A stretch of DNA of 64,000 nucleotides from PALSA-1003 sp963741315 (GCA_963741315.1 CAVUHK010000001.1:62001-126000), one strand, 5' to 3'. Shown: positions 1 to 8,960, counted from the stretch's first letter. Program-made: numbers and translations. The notes: generated by a model not told the origin, from the sequence alone.

Positions 1-100
1 AGACGACGAATTCGCCGGAGTGGACTTCGAGATCGATGCCGTGGATGACTTGCGTCGATCCGTAGGCCTTGACGATTTGCCTGAGCGTGACTTCGGCCAT
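1..100 (-). CDS. ABC transporter ATP-binding protein, N-terminal fragment (cut by window edge)
   Basis: The first 33 codons on the minus strand read as the N-terminus of an ABC ATPase: a short beta strand, then KAYG and the turn GIDLEVHSGEFVV that precedes the Walker A loop. The wording fits the sugar-importer (UgpC/MsmK) subgroup. The ATG has a GGAG ribosome site and lies 20 bases downstream of the SDR stop, so the two are probably co-transcribed. Walker motifs are outside the window. The link to pentose or xyloside uptake is inferred from neighbours only. Confidence 0.7.
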   Translation of the reverse strand, partial: MAEVTLRQIVKAYGSTQVIHGIDLEVHSGEFVV

Positions 101-120
101 CCCAGCTCCGCGCTATCGGT

Positions 121-903
121 TCAGCCGGCGCTGGTCTGCGCCAGGCCCGCGTCCACGATCAGGTTGACGCCGGTGACGCCGCGCGCTTCGTCGGACGCCA
201 GGAAGAGCGCGGCGCGCGCGACGTCGTCTGCGACGAGGCGAAACTTGAGGCACTGCCCGTCGAGCAGTTCGCGGTCGAGCTCGGGCGTGAGCCACAATTT
301 CTTCTGGCGTTCGGTGAGGATCGCGCCGGGTACGACCGAGTTGACGCGGATGTTTCGCGCACCGAGTTCGCGAGCCAGCGTCCGAGTGAGCCCGTGGATC
401 GCCGCCTTTGCCGCCGTGTACGCCGCCATGCCCGGTGTCGCGCGCATCCAGGATACCGATCCCATGTTGATGATCGATCCGCCGCCTGCCTGGGTCATGC
501 CCGGCGCCACAGCCTGCACTGCAAAGAAATGGTGGCGCAGGTTGACCGCGAAGCGCTCGTCCCAGTAATCAGGGGTCACGTCTTCGATCTTGTGGCGGTC
601 GTCGCGCGCCGCGTTGTTCACCAGTACTGTAACCACGCCGAAGTCTGCCTCGACCGCCGCCAGCGTGGCGCGCAAGGCCGCGATATCGCGCAAGTCGCAG
701 CGGTGATACCGCACGCCCGCGGGTGCGAGCGTGGCCACCAGTGCCTGTGCGGCGTCATCGTCGATGTCGCAGAAGGCGACGCGACAGCCCTGGCCGGCAA
801 AGCGCGCGACCAATGCCGCGCCGATGCCCGAAGCTCCGCCGGACACGAACACCGTCCTGCCTGCGAGGCTGGGATAGGACACCGGTGCGGTCTGTGCCGA
901 CAT
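121..903 (-). CDS. SDR family oxidoreductase, probable sugar dehydrogenase
   Basis: A 260-residue classical short-chain dehydrogenase. The cofactor loop GGASGIG is at residues 22-28, an acidic CDID at 45-48 suggests NAD preference, NNAA is at 96-99, and the catalytic set is Ser149, Tyr162, Lys166. The frame is open for 24 more codons upstream, but the ATG at 903 has a GGAGG site just before it and gives the usual family length. It is divergent from an aldolase-lactonase-xylosidase set, so a pentose 1-dehydrogenase making a lactone is plausible. The substrate is not proven by sequence. Confidence 0.85.
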   Translation of the reverse strand: MSAQTAPVSYPSLAGRTVFVSGGASGIGAALVARFAGQGCRVAFCDIDDDAAQALVATLAPAGVRYHRCDLRDIAALRATLAAVEADFGVVTVLVNNAARDDRHKIEDVTPDYWDERFAVNLRHHFFAVQAVAPGMTQAGGGSIINMGSVSWMRATPGMAAYTAAKAAIHGLTRTLARELGARNIRVNSVVPGAILTERQKKLWLTPELDRELLDGQCLKFRLVADDVARAALFLASDEARGVTGVNLIVDAGLAQTSAG

Positions 904-990
904 GCTCCTCCACCATTCGCGCCCGTTGCGGGACCGCAAGCATAGCTCCCGCACGGGCGCCGGATGCACGGCCATCGCGCGGAGCTAGCG

Positions 991-1047
991 AGTCATTTAG
1001 ATCATATATATCACATAGATGACTGGCACACAATCACCGGATACAAT
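991..1047. promoter_or_regulatory. Divergent promoter with overlapping operator-like inverted repeat
   Basis: In the 209-base gap between the SDR and the aldolase is an AT-rich patch unlike its surroundings. AGTCAT (991-996) and ATGACT (1019-1024) form inverted arms, extendable to 9 positions with one mismatch, around a TATATA core. ATGACT is also a fair -35, 17 bases from a TACAAT -10 at 1042-1047 that faces the aldolase. A regulator bound here would touch the -35 and probably the minus-strand promoter too. No regulator gene is adjacent. Confidence 0.5.
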
Positions 1048-1112
1048 GGCGACGCCTCCCGTCCCGACGGGCACCGCCCGCCTTCCGCGCACGACTCTCA
1101 AGGACCGACGCC

Positions 1113-1916
1113 ATGGATTTTCCCGAGAACAAATTCAAACGCGCCATCGCCTCCGGACCCACTCCGCTCGGTGCCTGGCTCATGAGCGGCGGTGCCGCGA
1201 CCGCCGAGGCGCTCGGCTGCGTCGGCTTCGACTTCCTCGTGGTCGACATGGAGCACACGCCCATCGACGTGACGCAGATGATCGGCATCCTGCAGGCGAT
1301 AGCGGGCACGGCGGCGCAGGCGGTGGTGCGCCCGCCGTGGAACGACATGGTCATGGTCAAGCGGCTGCTCGACGCGGGCGCGCAGTCACTGCTCTTCCCG
1401 TTCGTACAGAACGCCGCCGAAGCGCAGCGCGCGGTCGCGGCGACGCGTTATCCGCCGGCTGGCGTGCGCGGCGTCGCCGGCACGCACCGCGGCAGTCGCT
1501 ACGGCACCATACCCAACTACTTCAAGCGCGCCAACGACGAGGTCTGCGTGATCGTGCAGATCGAGACCATGCAGGCCATGGAACAACTCGACGCCATCGC
1601 CGCAGTGCCGGGCATCGACTCGATATTCATCGGCCCTGCCGATCTGTCGGCGTCGATGGGACTCCTGGGCGACATGGGCAACGCAAGCGTCCAGGAAGCG
1701 CTCAAGGCCGGCGCGCAGAAGTGCAAGCGCCTGGGCAAGCCCTGCGGCATCGTCGGCGGGACTCCGGAAATCGCGGGCAAGTTCGTCGAGTACGGCTTCT
1801 CGTGGGTCGCGGTCGGATCGGACATGGGCTACGTTGTCAGCCGCGGCCAGGAGTACCTTGCGAAGATGCGCGGAACGACGGCGGCTGCTTCAGCGAAGAC
1901 GCAAAGTGCGTATTGA
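1113..1916 (+). CDS. HpcH/HpaI-family aldolase (2-keto-3-deoxy-sugar acid aldolase type)
   Basis: 267 residues. It matches the class II HpcH/HpaI aldolase family, which splits 2-keto-3-deoxy acids to pyruvate plus an aldehyde. Visible landmarks are FLVVDMEHTP near residue 45 (region of the catalytic base and metal pocket), a VRPPW arginine strand near 75, QIETMQAMEQLD near 150 with the metal-binding Glu, and FIGPADLSASMG near 172. AAGGA lies 8 bases before the ATG. It heads the plus-strand operon with a lactonase and a xylosidase, which suggests the aldolase step of an oxidative pentose route (Dahms type). No sugar-acid dehydratase is in the window. Confidence 0.87.
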   Translation: MDFPENKFKRAIASGPTPLGAWLMSGGAATAEALGCVGFDFLVVDMEHTPIDVTQMIGILQAIAGTAAQAVVRPPWNDMVMVKRLLDAGAQSLLFPFVQNAAEAQRAVAATRYPPAGVRGVAGTHRGSRYGTIPNYFKRANDEVCVIVQIETMQAMEQLDAIAAVPGIDSIFIGPADLSASMGLLGDMGNASVQEALKAGAQKCKRLGKPCGIVGGTPEIAGKFVEYGFSWVAVGSDMGYVVSRGQEYLAKMRGTTAAASAKTQSAY

Positions 1917-1935
1917 CGCGCCAGCGCGCTGATCC

Positions 1936-2808
1936 ATGCCTGCCTTCGAGTGCGTGCTCGATGCCCGGGCCAGCCTGGGCGAATGCCCGACCTGGTCGGC
2001 GCGCGACGGCGTGCTCTATTGGGTCGACATCAACGCGCCCTCGCTCAACCGCTTCGAACCGGACACCGGCGCCAACACGGCGTGGCCGATGCCCGAATCG
2101 ATCGGCTGCTTCGGCGTACGCGCGAGCGGCGGCTTCATCGTCGCGCTGCGCGGAGGTGTGTGGCTCGCCGACGGCAACGGCCGCCTCGAGCGCAAACTCG
2201 CCGACGCGCCGTATCCGACCGAGCACCATCGGTTCAATGACGGCCGCGTCGACCCGCAGGGCCGCTTCTGGGCCGGCGTCATGAACGAACAGCGCGACGC
2301 GGCGTCGGGACACCTGTACCGACTGGATCCGGGCAACGTGCTCACGCCGGTGATCGGCGATGTCATCATTTCCAATGGGCTCGCGTTCAGCCCCGACGCA
2401 CGCACGATGTATCACGCCGACACCATGCCGCGCGTGGTACACGCCTGGGATTTCGACGCGGCCGCGGGCACGATTTCCAACCGGCGCGTATTCGCGCAAT
2501 TCGAGAGCGAGACCGATCGCCCCGATGGCGGCGCGGTCGACAGCGACGGCTGCTACTGGAGCGCGTTCTATCGCGGCGGCAGAGTGGTGCGCTTTTCGCC
2601 ACAGGGTCGGCTGCTCGAGGAGCATCCGCTGCCTGCCAAGTGCCCGACCATGTGCGCGTTCGGCGGTCCGGACTTGCGAACCCTGTACGTGACGACTGCG
2701 CGCCAGCATCGCGACGCGGCCGAACTTGCCCGCCTGCCGCAATCCGGTGGAATCTTCGCGATGCGGGTTGCCACGCCCGGCCTGCCCGAGCCGCATTACG
2801 CCGGCTGA
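1936..2808 (+). CDS. SMP-30/gluconolactonase family sugar lactonase
   Basis: 290 residues with the six-bladed propeller signature of SMP-30/regucalcin lactonases: LGECPTWS near residue 15, RFNDGRVDPQGRFWAG near 97, ISNGLAFSPD near 143 and DRPDGGAVDSDGCYWSA near 195. These carry the Glu, Asn and Asp ligands of the catalytic metal. It starts 19 bases after the aldolase. Family members open aldono-lactones, so it would act on the product of the divergent dehydrogenase. Whether the substrate is xylono-, arabino- or another lactone cannot be read from sequence. Confidence 0.87.
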   Translation: MPAFECVLDARASLGECPTWSARDGVLYWVDINAPSLNRFEPDTGANTAWPMPESIGCFGVRASGGFIVALRGGVWLADGNGRLERKLADAPYPTEHHRFNDGRVDPQGRFWAGVMNEQRDAASGHLYRLDPGNVLTPVIGDVIISNGLAFSPDARTMYHADTMPRVVHAWDFDAAAGTISNRRVFAQFESETDRPDGGAVDSDGCYWSAFYRGGRVVRFSPQGRLLEEHPLPAKCPTMCAFGGPDLRTLYVTTARQHRDAAELARLPQSGGIFAMRVATPGLPEPHYAG

Positions 2809-2828
2809 CGCACCGAGGACACCTGAAC

Positions 2829-5066
2829 ATGCCCCTGGATCTTTCCGGCTTCGTTCGCCTCGACACATCGAGCAGCCTCGGCGCATCGGCGTCGGGGGCG
2901 TCGTTCGCGACTAACACCGGCGACATCCTCGAGGTCTCGTGCTTCGGCAACGGCGTGTTTCGCCTGCGCGTGGGACCGAACACGCGCCCCGACTACGGCC
3001 TGCTGGTGGCGCGCGCGCAACGCTGCGACGTCGCCCAGCCCGCACCGGGAGTGTGGACGTTCACCGCCGGCGACGCGTGCCTGGAGTTGTCGGGCGAGCC
3101 ACTTTCGTTTCGGGTGCTGCACAAGGGACAGGAGACCTTGCGCTCGGTCACCGACGAGCACTTCCGCGGTTTCACGCGCCTGCCGGTGATCGCTCGCGCC
3201 CGTGGCGGCGGCCAGTGGATCGCGTCGCTCGCCCTCGCGACGGGCGAGCCCGTATACGGCTTGGGCGAACAATTCGGTCCGCTGAACAAGCGCGGACAGA
3301 TCGTGTATTCGCAGGTTGACGATGCGCTCGGCGTCAATACCGGCCTGACCTACAAGGGAGCGCCGTTCTGCTGGGGCACCGGATCGGGGAAGGGCGCGTG
3401 GGGCGTATTCGCCAACACGCCCGGCCGCGTCGTGCACGGCGTCGGCCACCCCGACTGGTCGCATCGAAGCTACGCCCTGGTCGTAGACGACGAGGCCCTC
3501 GATATCTTCGTCATGACCGCGCGCGAGCCCGCGCAGATCATCGACCTCTACACCCAACTGACCGGACGCGCCGCCGCGGTGCCGCTGTGGGGTCTCGGCC
3601 TCTGGGTGTCCAAGGCTTACTACCGCACCGCGGACGAGGCGATCGCGGTGGCCGGCAAGCTGCGGGCGAGAAAGATACCCTGCGACGTGCTCACGCTCGA
3701 CGGTCGCGCCGCGTGGGATGTGCAGACTCGCTTCGACTTCCGCTGGGACCCGCAGCGCTATCCGCAGCCGGCGGCGGCGCTCTCGCGCATGAAAGCCAAC
3801 GGCCTGCGCATCTGCGTCTGGGAATATCCCTACGTTTCGATCCACTCGCCGTTGTTCCTGGAGCTTGCCAACAAGAGCTACCTGCTCAAGACCGAAACCG
3901 GCGACCCGTACATTTTCGACTGGGACACCTCCCCGGGCACTTCGCCCTTCGGCGACGTGCTCACCGCGTTGCCGCTGTCGGGCATCGTCGATTTCACGAA
4001 CCCTTCCGCGTACGCCTGGTGGCGCGACGCGCACGCCGCGCTGTTCACGGCAGGCGTCGACGTGATCAAGAGCGATTTCGGCGAGCACGTACCCGAGACC
4101 GCGGTCGCGTTCAACGGCGATCGCGGCCGGCGGCTGCACAACGTCTATCCGCTGCTCTACAACCGTTGCGTTTACGAAGCGACCAAGAAATTCGGGCGCG
4201 CCGACAGCGGACCGCCCATGGTCTGGGGCCGTGCCGGCTGGACCGGCAGCCAGCGCTATCCCATCCAGTGGGGCGGCGATCCGCAGAGCGACTGGGAAGG
4301 CCTTGCCGGCAGCATCCGCGGCGGGCTGTCGTGGGGCATGAGCGGCGTGCCGTACCACGCCAGCGACATCGGCGGCTTCTACGGCTCGGCGCAGCCCACC
4401 GCCGAGTTGTACCTGCGCTGGCTGCAGATGAGTGTGTTCAGTTCGCATATGCGCGTGCACGGCATCGGCGCACGCGAACCGTGGGCATTCGGCGAGGAGG
4501 CCGAGGCGATCGCGCGGCAATGGATCGAGTTCCGCTACCGGCTGCTGCCGTATCTGCAACAGGTGATCGCGCAGGCGATCGCCACCGGCATGCCGGTGAT
4601 GCGGGCGATGCCATTGGCGTTTCCCGGCAACGCGCTGACCCGCGGCTACGAGACCCAGTTCATGTGCGGCGACGCGCTGCTGGTCGCGCCGATCATCGGA
4701 CCCGGCGGCGAGGTCGACATCGCGTTGCCTCCTGGCGCGTGGTACGACCTGGCGACGCGCCAGCGCCTTGTGGGCCGGCAGGTGATTCGTTACCGCGCAC
4801 CGCTCGACCGGTTCCCGGTATTCGGCCGCGAAGGCTACAGCCTGCCACTCGGTCCGGTCGTGCAGCACACCGGTGAAATCGTTGCCGGCAAGCCGTTGGC
4901 CGCGCTGCATCTGTTCGGCAAGCCGACTCAGCCGCTGACCGGATTTGCGCAGGCCGCGATCACCTTGCAGGACGGCGTGCCGACAGTCGCGACGGCGCAG
5001 GACGTCGTCGTGGAAATGTTCGGCGAGCGCAGCGGCATCCAGTTTTCGACCATCGGCACGCCATGA
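2829..5066 (+). CDS. GH31 alpha-xylosidase-like glycoside hydrolase
   Basis: 745 residues. The catalytic nucleophile is Asp416 in KSDFGE, and the probable acid/base is Asp484 in WGGDPQSDW; the spacing matches the alpha-xylosidase YicI. The N-terminal beta domain, GLGEQFG near residue 143 and a C-terminal beta region are as in family GH31. No signal peptide is seen, so it should be cytoplasmic and act on imported xylosyl oligosaccharides. The frame is open 63 codons further up, inside the lactonase, but the ATG at 2829 follows an AGGA site and starts the conserved region. It supplies the free sugar for the oxidative genes beside it. Confidence 0.88.
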   Translation: MPLDLSGFVRLDTSSSLGASASGASFATNTGDILEVSCFGNGVFRLRVGPNTRPDYGLLVARAQRCDVAQPAPGVWTFTAGDACLELSGEPLSFRVLHKGQETLRSVTDEHFRGFTRLPVIARARGGGQWIASLALATGEPVYGLGEQFGPLNKRGQIVYSQVDDALGVNTGLTYKGAPFCWGTGSGKGAWGVFANTPGRVVHGVGHPDWSHRSYALVVDDEALDIFVMTAREPAQIIDLYTQLTGRAAAVPLWGLGLWVSKAYYRTADEAIAVAGKLRARKIPCDVLTLDGRAAWDVQTRFDFRWDPQRYPQPAAALSRMKANGLRICVWEYPYVSIHSPLFLELANKSYLLKTETGDPYIFDWDTSPGTSPFGDVLTALPLSGIVDFTNPSAYAWWRDAHAALFTAGVDVIKSDFGEHVPETAVAFNGDRGRRLHNVYPLLYNRCVYEATKKFGRADSGPPMVWGRAGWTGSQRYPIQWGGDPQSDWEGLAGSIRGGLSWGMSGVPYHASDIGGFYGSAQPTAELYLRWLQMSVFSSHMRVHGIGAREPWAFGEEAEAIARQWIEFRYRLLPYLQQVIAQAIATGMPVMRAMPLAFPGNALTRGYETQFMCGDALLVAPIIGPGGEVDIALPPGAWYDLATRQRLVGRQVIRYRAPLDRFPVFGREGYSLPLGPVVQHTGEIVAGKPLAALHLFGKPTQPLTGFAQAAITLQDGVPTVATAQDVVVEMFGERSGIQFSTIGTP

Positions 5067-5125
5067 GCGCGAAGGGCCACCCCGAGCGCGAATACTGCAG
5101 CGCGCAGCGCGGAGGTTTCCTGTGA
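5063..5125 (+). CDS. Possible 20-codon bridging ORF between alpha-xylosidase and pdxA
   Basis: The ATG overlaps the xylosidase stop as ATGA, and its own TGA overlaps the pdxA GTG as GTGA, so this reading frame exactly spans the gap. The 20-residue product is basic and low in complexity with no recognisable domain. A GGAGG sits inside it, placed for pdxA. It may be a coupling ORF or an accident of a GC-rich repeat remnant. A similar bridge occurs between amgK and murU. Confidence 0.3.
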   Translation: MSAKGHPEREYCSAQRGGFL

Positions 5126-6153
5126 ACACGGTGCCGACCATCGCCGTCACGATCGGCGAACCGGCGGGCATCGGCCCCGACCTTTGCATCCGCCTCGCGC
5201 AGCGTCGCTGGCCGGTCCGGCTGGTGTTCTTTGGCGACATCGAGTTGCTGCGCGAGCGCGCGCTGCGCGTAGGATCGGGGGCGCGTTTCGTCCCCTATGT
5301 CAGCGAATCCAAGGCGCCGACCGCGGCGCTGGAAGTCGCGCATTTTCCGCTGTCAGTGACCGCGCGTCCCGGACAACCCGATCCGCTCAATGCGAAGGCG
5401 GTCATCGCGACGCTGCAGGCCGCTCTGGCCGGCTGCATGACCGGCGAGTTCGCCGCCATGGTCACCGCGCCGATCCAGAAAAGCGCGATCAATTCGGCGG
5501 GGATCCCGTTCACGGGGCATACCGAATTCCTCGCCGAGCGCACCGGCACGCGAAACGTGGTGATGCTGCTCGTCGGTCACGGCGCGGCGGCATCGCTGCG
5601 CGTGGCACTGGCGACCACGCACGTGCCGCTCTCGGCGGTGCCGGCGGCGATCACCGCGGCGCGCCTGACGACGACGCTGCGCATCGTCGCCGCGGAACTG
5701 AGCGCCAAGTTCGCCATCGCCAAACCGAAGATCGCGGTCTGCGGCTTGAATCCGCATGCCGGCGAGAGCGGCTACATCGGGCGCGAGGAAATCGACGTCA
5801 TCGCGCCCGTCATCGCGCAGCTGCGCGCGGACGGCATCGACCTTGTCGGGCCCGTTCCGGCGGATACCATCTTCGTGCCGCATACCGCCAAGCAATTCGA
5901 CTGCATCGTCGCCATGTACCACGACCAGGGCCTGCCGGCGTTGAAGCAGGCGAGCTTCGGACACGGCGTCAACGTCACGCTCGGCTTGCCGATCGTGCGC
6001 ACGTCGGTCGATCACGGCACCGCGCTCGCGCTCGCCGCCGACGCGGTGCTGGCCAGGACCGCCGATCCCGGCAGCCTGATCGCCGCGACCGAGCTGGCGA
6101 TCGAACTGGCCGCGAAGGCGCACGCGGCGCGCCCGGCCAACGTCGCCGGATGA
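5122..6153 (+). CDS. pdxA: 4-hydroxythreonine-4-phosphate dehydrogenase
   Basis: 343 residues, normal for PdxA, which oxidises 4-phosphohydroxy-L-threonine in pyridoxal phosphate synthesis. Landmarks are the opening TIGEPAGIGPDL, VTAPIQKSAIN near 115, FTGHTEFLAERTG near 130, metal-ligand histidines in YHDQGLPALKQ near 265, and HGVNVTLGLP plus TSVDHGTALA near the end. The GTG has GGAGG 6 bases ahead; upstream frame extension is in the xylosidase 3' end. It overlaps rsmA by 4 bases, the usual pairing, but its usual upstream partner surA is far away and inverted. Confidence 0.95.
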   Translation: MNTVPTIAVTIGEPAGIGPDLCIRLAQRRWPVRLVFFGDIELLRERALRVGSGARFVPYVSESKAPTAALEVAHFPLSVTARPGQPDPLNAKAVIATLQAALAGCMTGEFAAMVTAPIQKSAINSAGIPFTGHTEFLAERTGTRNVVMLLVGHGAAASLRVALATTHVPLSAVPAAITAARLTTTLRIVAAELSAKFAIAKPKIAVCGLNPHAGESGYIGREEIDVIAPVIAQLRADGIDLVGPVPADTIFVPHTAKQFDCIVAMYHDQGLPALKQASFGHGVNVTLGLPIVRTSVDHGTALALAADAVLARTADPGSLIAATELAIELAAKAHAARPANVAG

Positions 6154-6950
6154 ACCCTGGCCCCCGGCACGGCCAGCACATCGCGCGACGTCGATTCGGC
6201 CAGAACTTCCTCGCCGATCCGCACTACATCGCAAGGATCATCGCGGCGATCGCTCCGCGTCCGGGCGACAACATCGTCGAGATTGGCCCGGGCCTGGGAG
6301 CGCTTACCCGTTCGCTGATCGACGCCTGCGGGCACATCAGCGCGATCGAAATCGATCGCGACCTCGCGGCGCGGCTGACCTCGGAGTACAACGCCGACCG
6401 CCTGATGCTGCACACCGCGGACGCGCTCGACTTCGACTTCGCGCTGCTCGGGCGCGACCTTCGCGTGATCGGAAACCTGCCGTACAACATCAGCACACCG
6501 CTGCTGTTTCATCTCGCGGGCTATGCCGCGATCGTGCGCGACGTAACGGTGATGCTGCAGAAGGAAGTCGTGCAACGCATGGCCGCCGCGCCCGACACGG
6601 CGGACTACGGGCGCCTGTCGGTGATGCTGCAGGCCCGCTTCGCGGTGGAGCGGCTGTTCGTCGTTCCAGGCGGCGCCTTCCGACCGGCGCCAAAGGTGGA
6701 GTCGGCGGTCGCGCGGCTTGTGCCGCTGGGCAGCGACCGGCCGCATATCGCCGACGAAACGCTGTTCGCGCAGATCGTCACTGCAGCCTTCGGACAACGC
6801 CGCAAGACGTTGCGGAATGCGCTGAGAACCTTCGCCGACGAGCATGCGCTGGAAAGGCTGGGCATCTCGCCGGGGTCGCGCGGCGAAACCTTGTCGGTCA
6901 CGGATTTCGTCCGACTTTCCAACGCGCTCAGTCCGGCTTTGCAGCCATAG
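6150..6950 (+). CDS. rsmA: 16S rRNA dimethyladenosine transferase
   Basis: 266 residues. RsmA (KsgA) dimethylates two adjacent adenines in helix 45 of 16S rRNA late in 30S assembly. The sequence has RRRFGQNFL near 12, the SAM loop VEIGPGLGALT near 45, the acidic IEIDRDL near 68, and the target-base motif NLPY at 109-112. The long open frame upstream is shadow sequence inside pdxA; the ATG at 6150 overlaps the pdxA stop as ATGA and starts just before the conserved N-terminus. Confidence 0.96.
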   Translation: MNPGPRHGQHIARRRFGQNFLADPHYIARIIAAIAPRPGDNIVEIGPGLGALTRSLIDACGHISAIEIDRDLAARLTSEYNADRLMLHTADALDFDFALLGRDLRVIGNLPYNISTPLLFHLAGYAAIVRDVTVMLQKEVVQRMAAAPDTADYGRLSVMLQARFAVERLFVVPGGAFRPAPKVESAVARLVPLGSDRPHIADETLFAQIVTAAFGQRRKTLRNALRTFADEHALERLGISPGSRGETLSVTDFVRLSNALSPALQP

Positions 6951-6987
6951 AACTGACCGGTCCGGCCGACCAGCATTGGAGGGCATG

Positions 6988-7452
6988 ATGAGTGTAGTCC
7001 GCAACCCCGATCATGTAACCATCGCGGTGACGAACGCCGCGACCGCGATCGAGTTCTTCGCGCTCCTCGGTTTCCGCAAGCAACACGTCGTGGTGATCGA
7101 TGGTGGCCCGCCTGCGCGATACATGGGCATGCCGGACATGAAGGCGCAGCACATCACGCTTGCACTCGAAGGCGCCGAGCCTCGTTTCGAGATCCAGTTG
7201 CTCGAGTTCGATCCAACGCCGCCCAACGATCCGGGGGAGCACCCGACGAATCTGCGGCGACATGGTTACAACCACCTTGCGTTCCGCGTCGACGATATCG
7301 GGGCGGCGACAAAACTCCTCGTGGCCAACGGGGTGAAGCTGCTCAGCGACGAGATGGACTACATCAGCCGGCGACTCCGACTCTTCGAAGGCCCCGAGGG
7401 GATCACACTCGAGTTGGTGGAGTGGGTGGACGCTGATAGCAGCCCGCCATGA
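6988..7452 (+). CDS. VOC (glyoxalase/bleomycin resistance) superfamily protein
   Basis: 154 residues with the paired beta-alpha-beta-beta-beta modules of the vicinal oxygen chelate fold. The first metal-side histidine is in PDHVTIAV near residue 9 and a second is in YNHLAFRVDD near 92, with an ELVEW glutamate near the end. A second ATG lies three bases earlier, but GGAGG at 6978-6982 is better spaced for 6988. It follows rsmA by 37 bases and may be in the same transcript. Substrate is unknown; dioxygenase, lyase or binding roles all occur in this fold. Confidence 0.8.
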   Translation: MSVVRNPDHVTIAVTNAATAIEFFALLGFRKQHVVVIDGGPPARYMGMPDMKAQHITLALEGAEPRFEIQLLEFDPTPPNDPGEHPTNLRRHGYNHLAFRVDDIGAATKLLVANGVKLLSDEMDYISRRLRLFEGPEGITLELVEWVDADSSPP

Positions 7453-7579
7453 GGCCCCGGGCAATTGCACCGCTCGGACCGGCCCCCTGCGGTTCGGATC
7501 AGAACGACAGGCTGAGTCGTAGACACGCGCGGGCGCAAGGACTAGTCTTTCTTGTCACATCCAATGTCAGGGGGCTCCC

Positions 7580-8824
7580 ATGCCATCCAGGTTCGCTCTT
7601 CTGGGGACGTTTGCCATCGCCGCAGCTTGCGCCGTTCCGGCCGCCGCCGCGCCGCCTGCCGTCGAGATGACGTGGATGTCGATCGCCAATTGGTACTTCA
7701 AGATCGGCGACAAGCGGATCGTGATGGATGGCTACATCACGCGCGTGCCTGAGAGCCTGTTCATCGCGTCGTCGGTGTTCCCCAAGGACATGTACACGTT
7801 CACCAAGGGGCCATACAGCGTCGACGTGCCGGCGATTACGCGCGTCAAGAACGCGATGCTCGGCACAGACAAGCTCGATCTTCTGCTCGCCGGCCATGCC
7901 CACTGGGACCACAGCTGGGACACGCCGGCGTGGTCGCGCCTGACTGGCGCCCCGATGATAGGCAGCCTCTCGGCGTGCCTGCAGGCAAATGCGCAGGGCG
8001 TCACGGGCGATGGCTGCCGCATCGTCAGCGGCGGTGAGCGGATCGACCTCGGCGGCGGCGTGACGATGCGCGTCGTGCGCTGGAACCACAGCGGCGACAG
8101 CACCAACCCGATCCAGCACTTCGCGCGCGAACTGTACCGGCCGCCGGTGCCCGACGCCGCAACCGGCGGGCTGCGCGCCGGCGTTGGCGAGGACTATCCG
8201 AACGGCGGCGGCAACCGCGCGTTTCTCTTCACCGTCGATTCGCCCGACGGCAAGCTCTCGTTCTTCGTCAACAACTCGGCGAGCGCGTTCGATCTGGACA
8301 AGGACGTCATCGTCGATGGCGTCAGCTATGGCTCGCCCCTCGGCAATCTCGCGGCAGCGATGAAGGACGCCGGCCTGACGCAGGTTGACGCCTGGATCGC
8401 GACCGGCGGTGAGCCGGTTGCGAAGATGGTGGTGCCAGTGATCCACCCAAAGGTGTACATACCGAACCACTGGGACGGACTGTTCAATCCATTCTGGCCT
8501 GGCATGCCGTATCCGTTCAAGGACGATGCGCTGCGCGCCTACCTTGACACCCAGAAAATCCCGCTGCTGCCGCAAACGCAGTATTTCGATAAGTTCGTGC
8601 TTACGCCGGGCGGCGTCACGCGCGACGCCAACTACGCGGTCAAGAGTGCACTTGGCTTTGCCGAGGTGCAGCGCTTCAGCCGCACGCTGCTCGACGCCGT
8701 CGGCCAGGTCGCATCCACCAGCATCGGAGACGATTGCGGCGAAGGCTTCGAGCCGCCGAGCCCGTGGGCACGGGCGTTCGCGCTACTCGAGTATCGCGGC
8801 TTGGGCATCGTCGCGCGGCCCTGA
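7580..8824 (+). CDS. Secreted metallo-beta-lactamase-fold hydrolase
   Basis: 414 residues. A signal peptide of about 22 residues ends in AAAAPP. The metal motif H106-x-H108-x-D110-H111 is clear (GHAHWDHSWD), with a further histidine in VRWNHSGD near residue 173, so the protein should be an active binuclear metal hydrolase in the periplasm. A lactonase, phosphodiesterase or other ester hydrolase are all possible. It stands alone on plus, 127 bases after the VOC gene. No specific substrate can be assigned. Confidence 0.78.
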   Translation: MPSRFALLGTFAIAAACAVPAAAAPPAVEMTWMSIANWYFKIGDKRIVMDGYITRVPESLFIASSVFPKDMYTFTKGPYSVDVPAITRVKNAMLGTDKLDLLLAGHAHWDHSWDTPAWSRLTGAPMIGSLSACLQANAQGVTGDGCRIVSGGERIDLGGGVTMRVVRWNHSGDSTNPIQHFARELYRPPVPDAATGGLRAGVGEDYPNGGGNRAFLFTVDSPDGKLSFFVNNSASAFDLDKDVIVDGVSYGSPLGNLAAAMKDAGLTQVDAWIATGGEPVAKMVVPVIHPKVYIPNHWDGLFNPFWPGMPYPFKDDALRAYLDTQKIPLLPQTQYFDKFVLTPGGVTRDANYAVKSALGFAEVQRFSRTLLDAVGQVASTSIGDDCGEGFEPPSPWARAFALLEYRGLGIVARP

Positions 8825-8960
8825 GGTCGGGATCGAATCACGCGCGCAGGGCCGCAGAACCTACTCGCACGCGACGCGCAACAACGTCGATGTGCAGTTT
8901 GAGGTGATCGGCGCCTGACTCGATGAAGGCGGCGCTATCGCAGCTGCAAGGAGACTACCG

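Noticed and set aside
2796..5240. An 814-codon minus-strand open frame antisense to the alpha-xylosidase
   Set aside because: It mirrors the codon pattern of the plus-strand GH31 gene in GC-rich DNA, and its wording matches no protein family.
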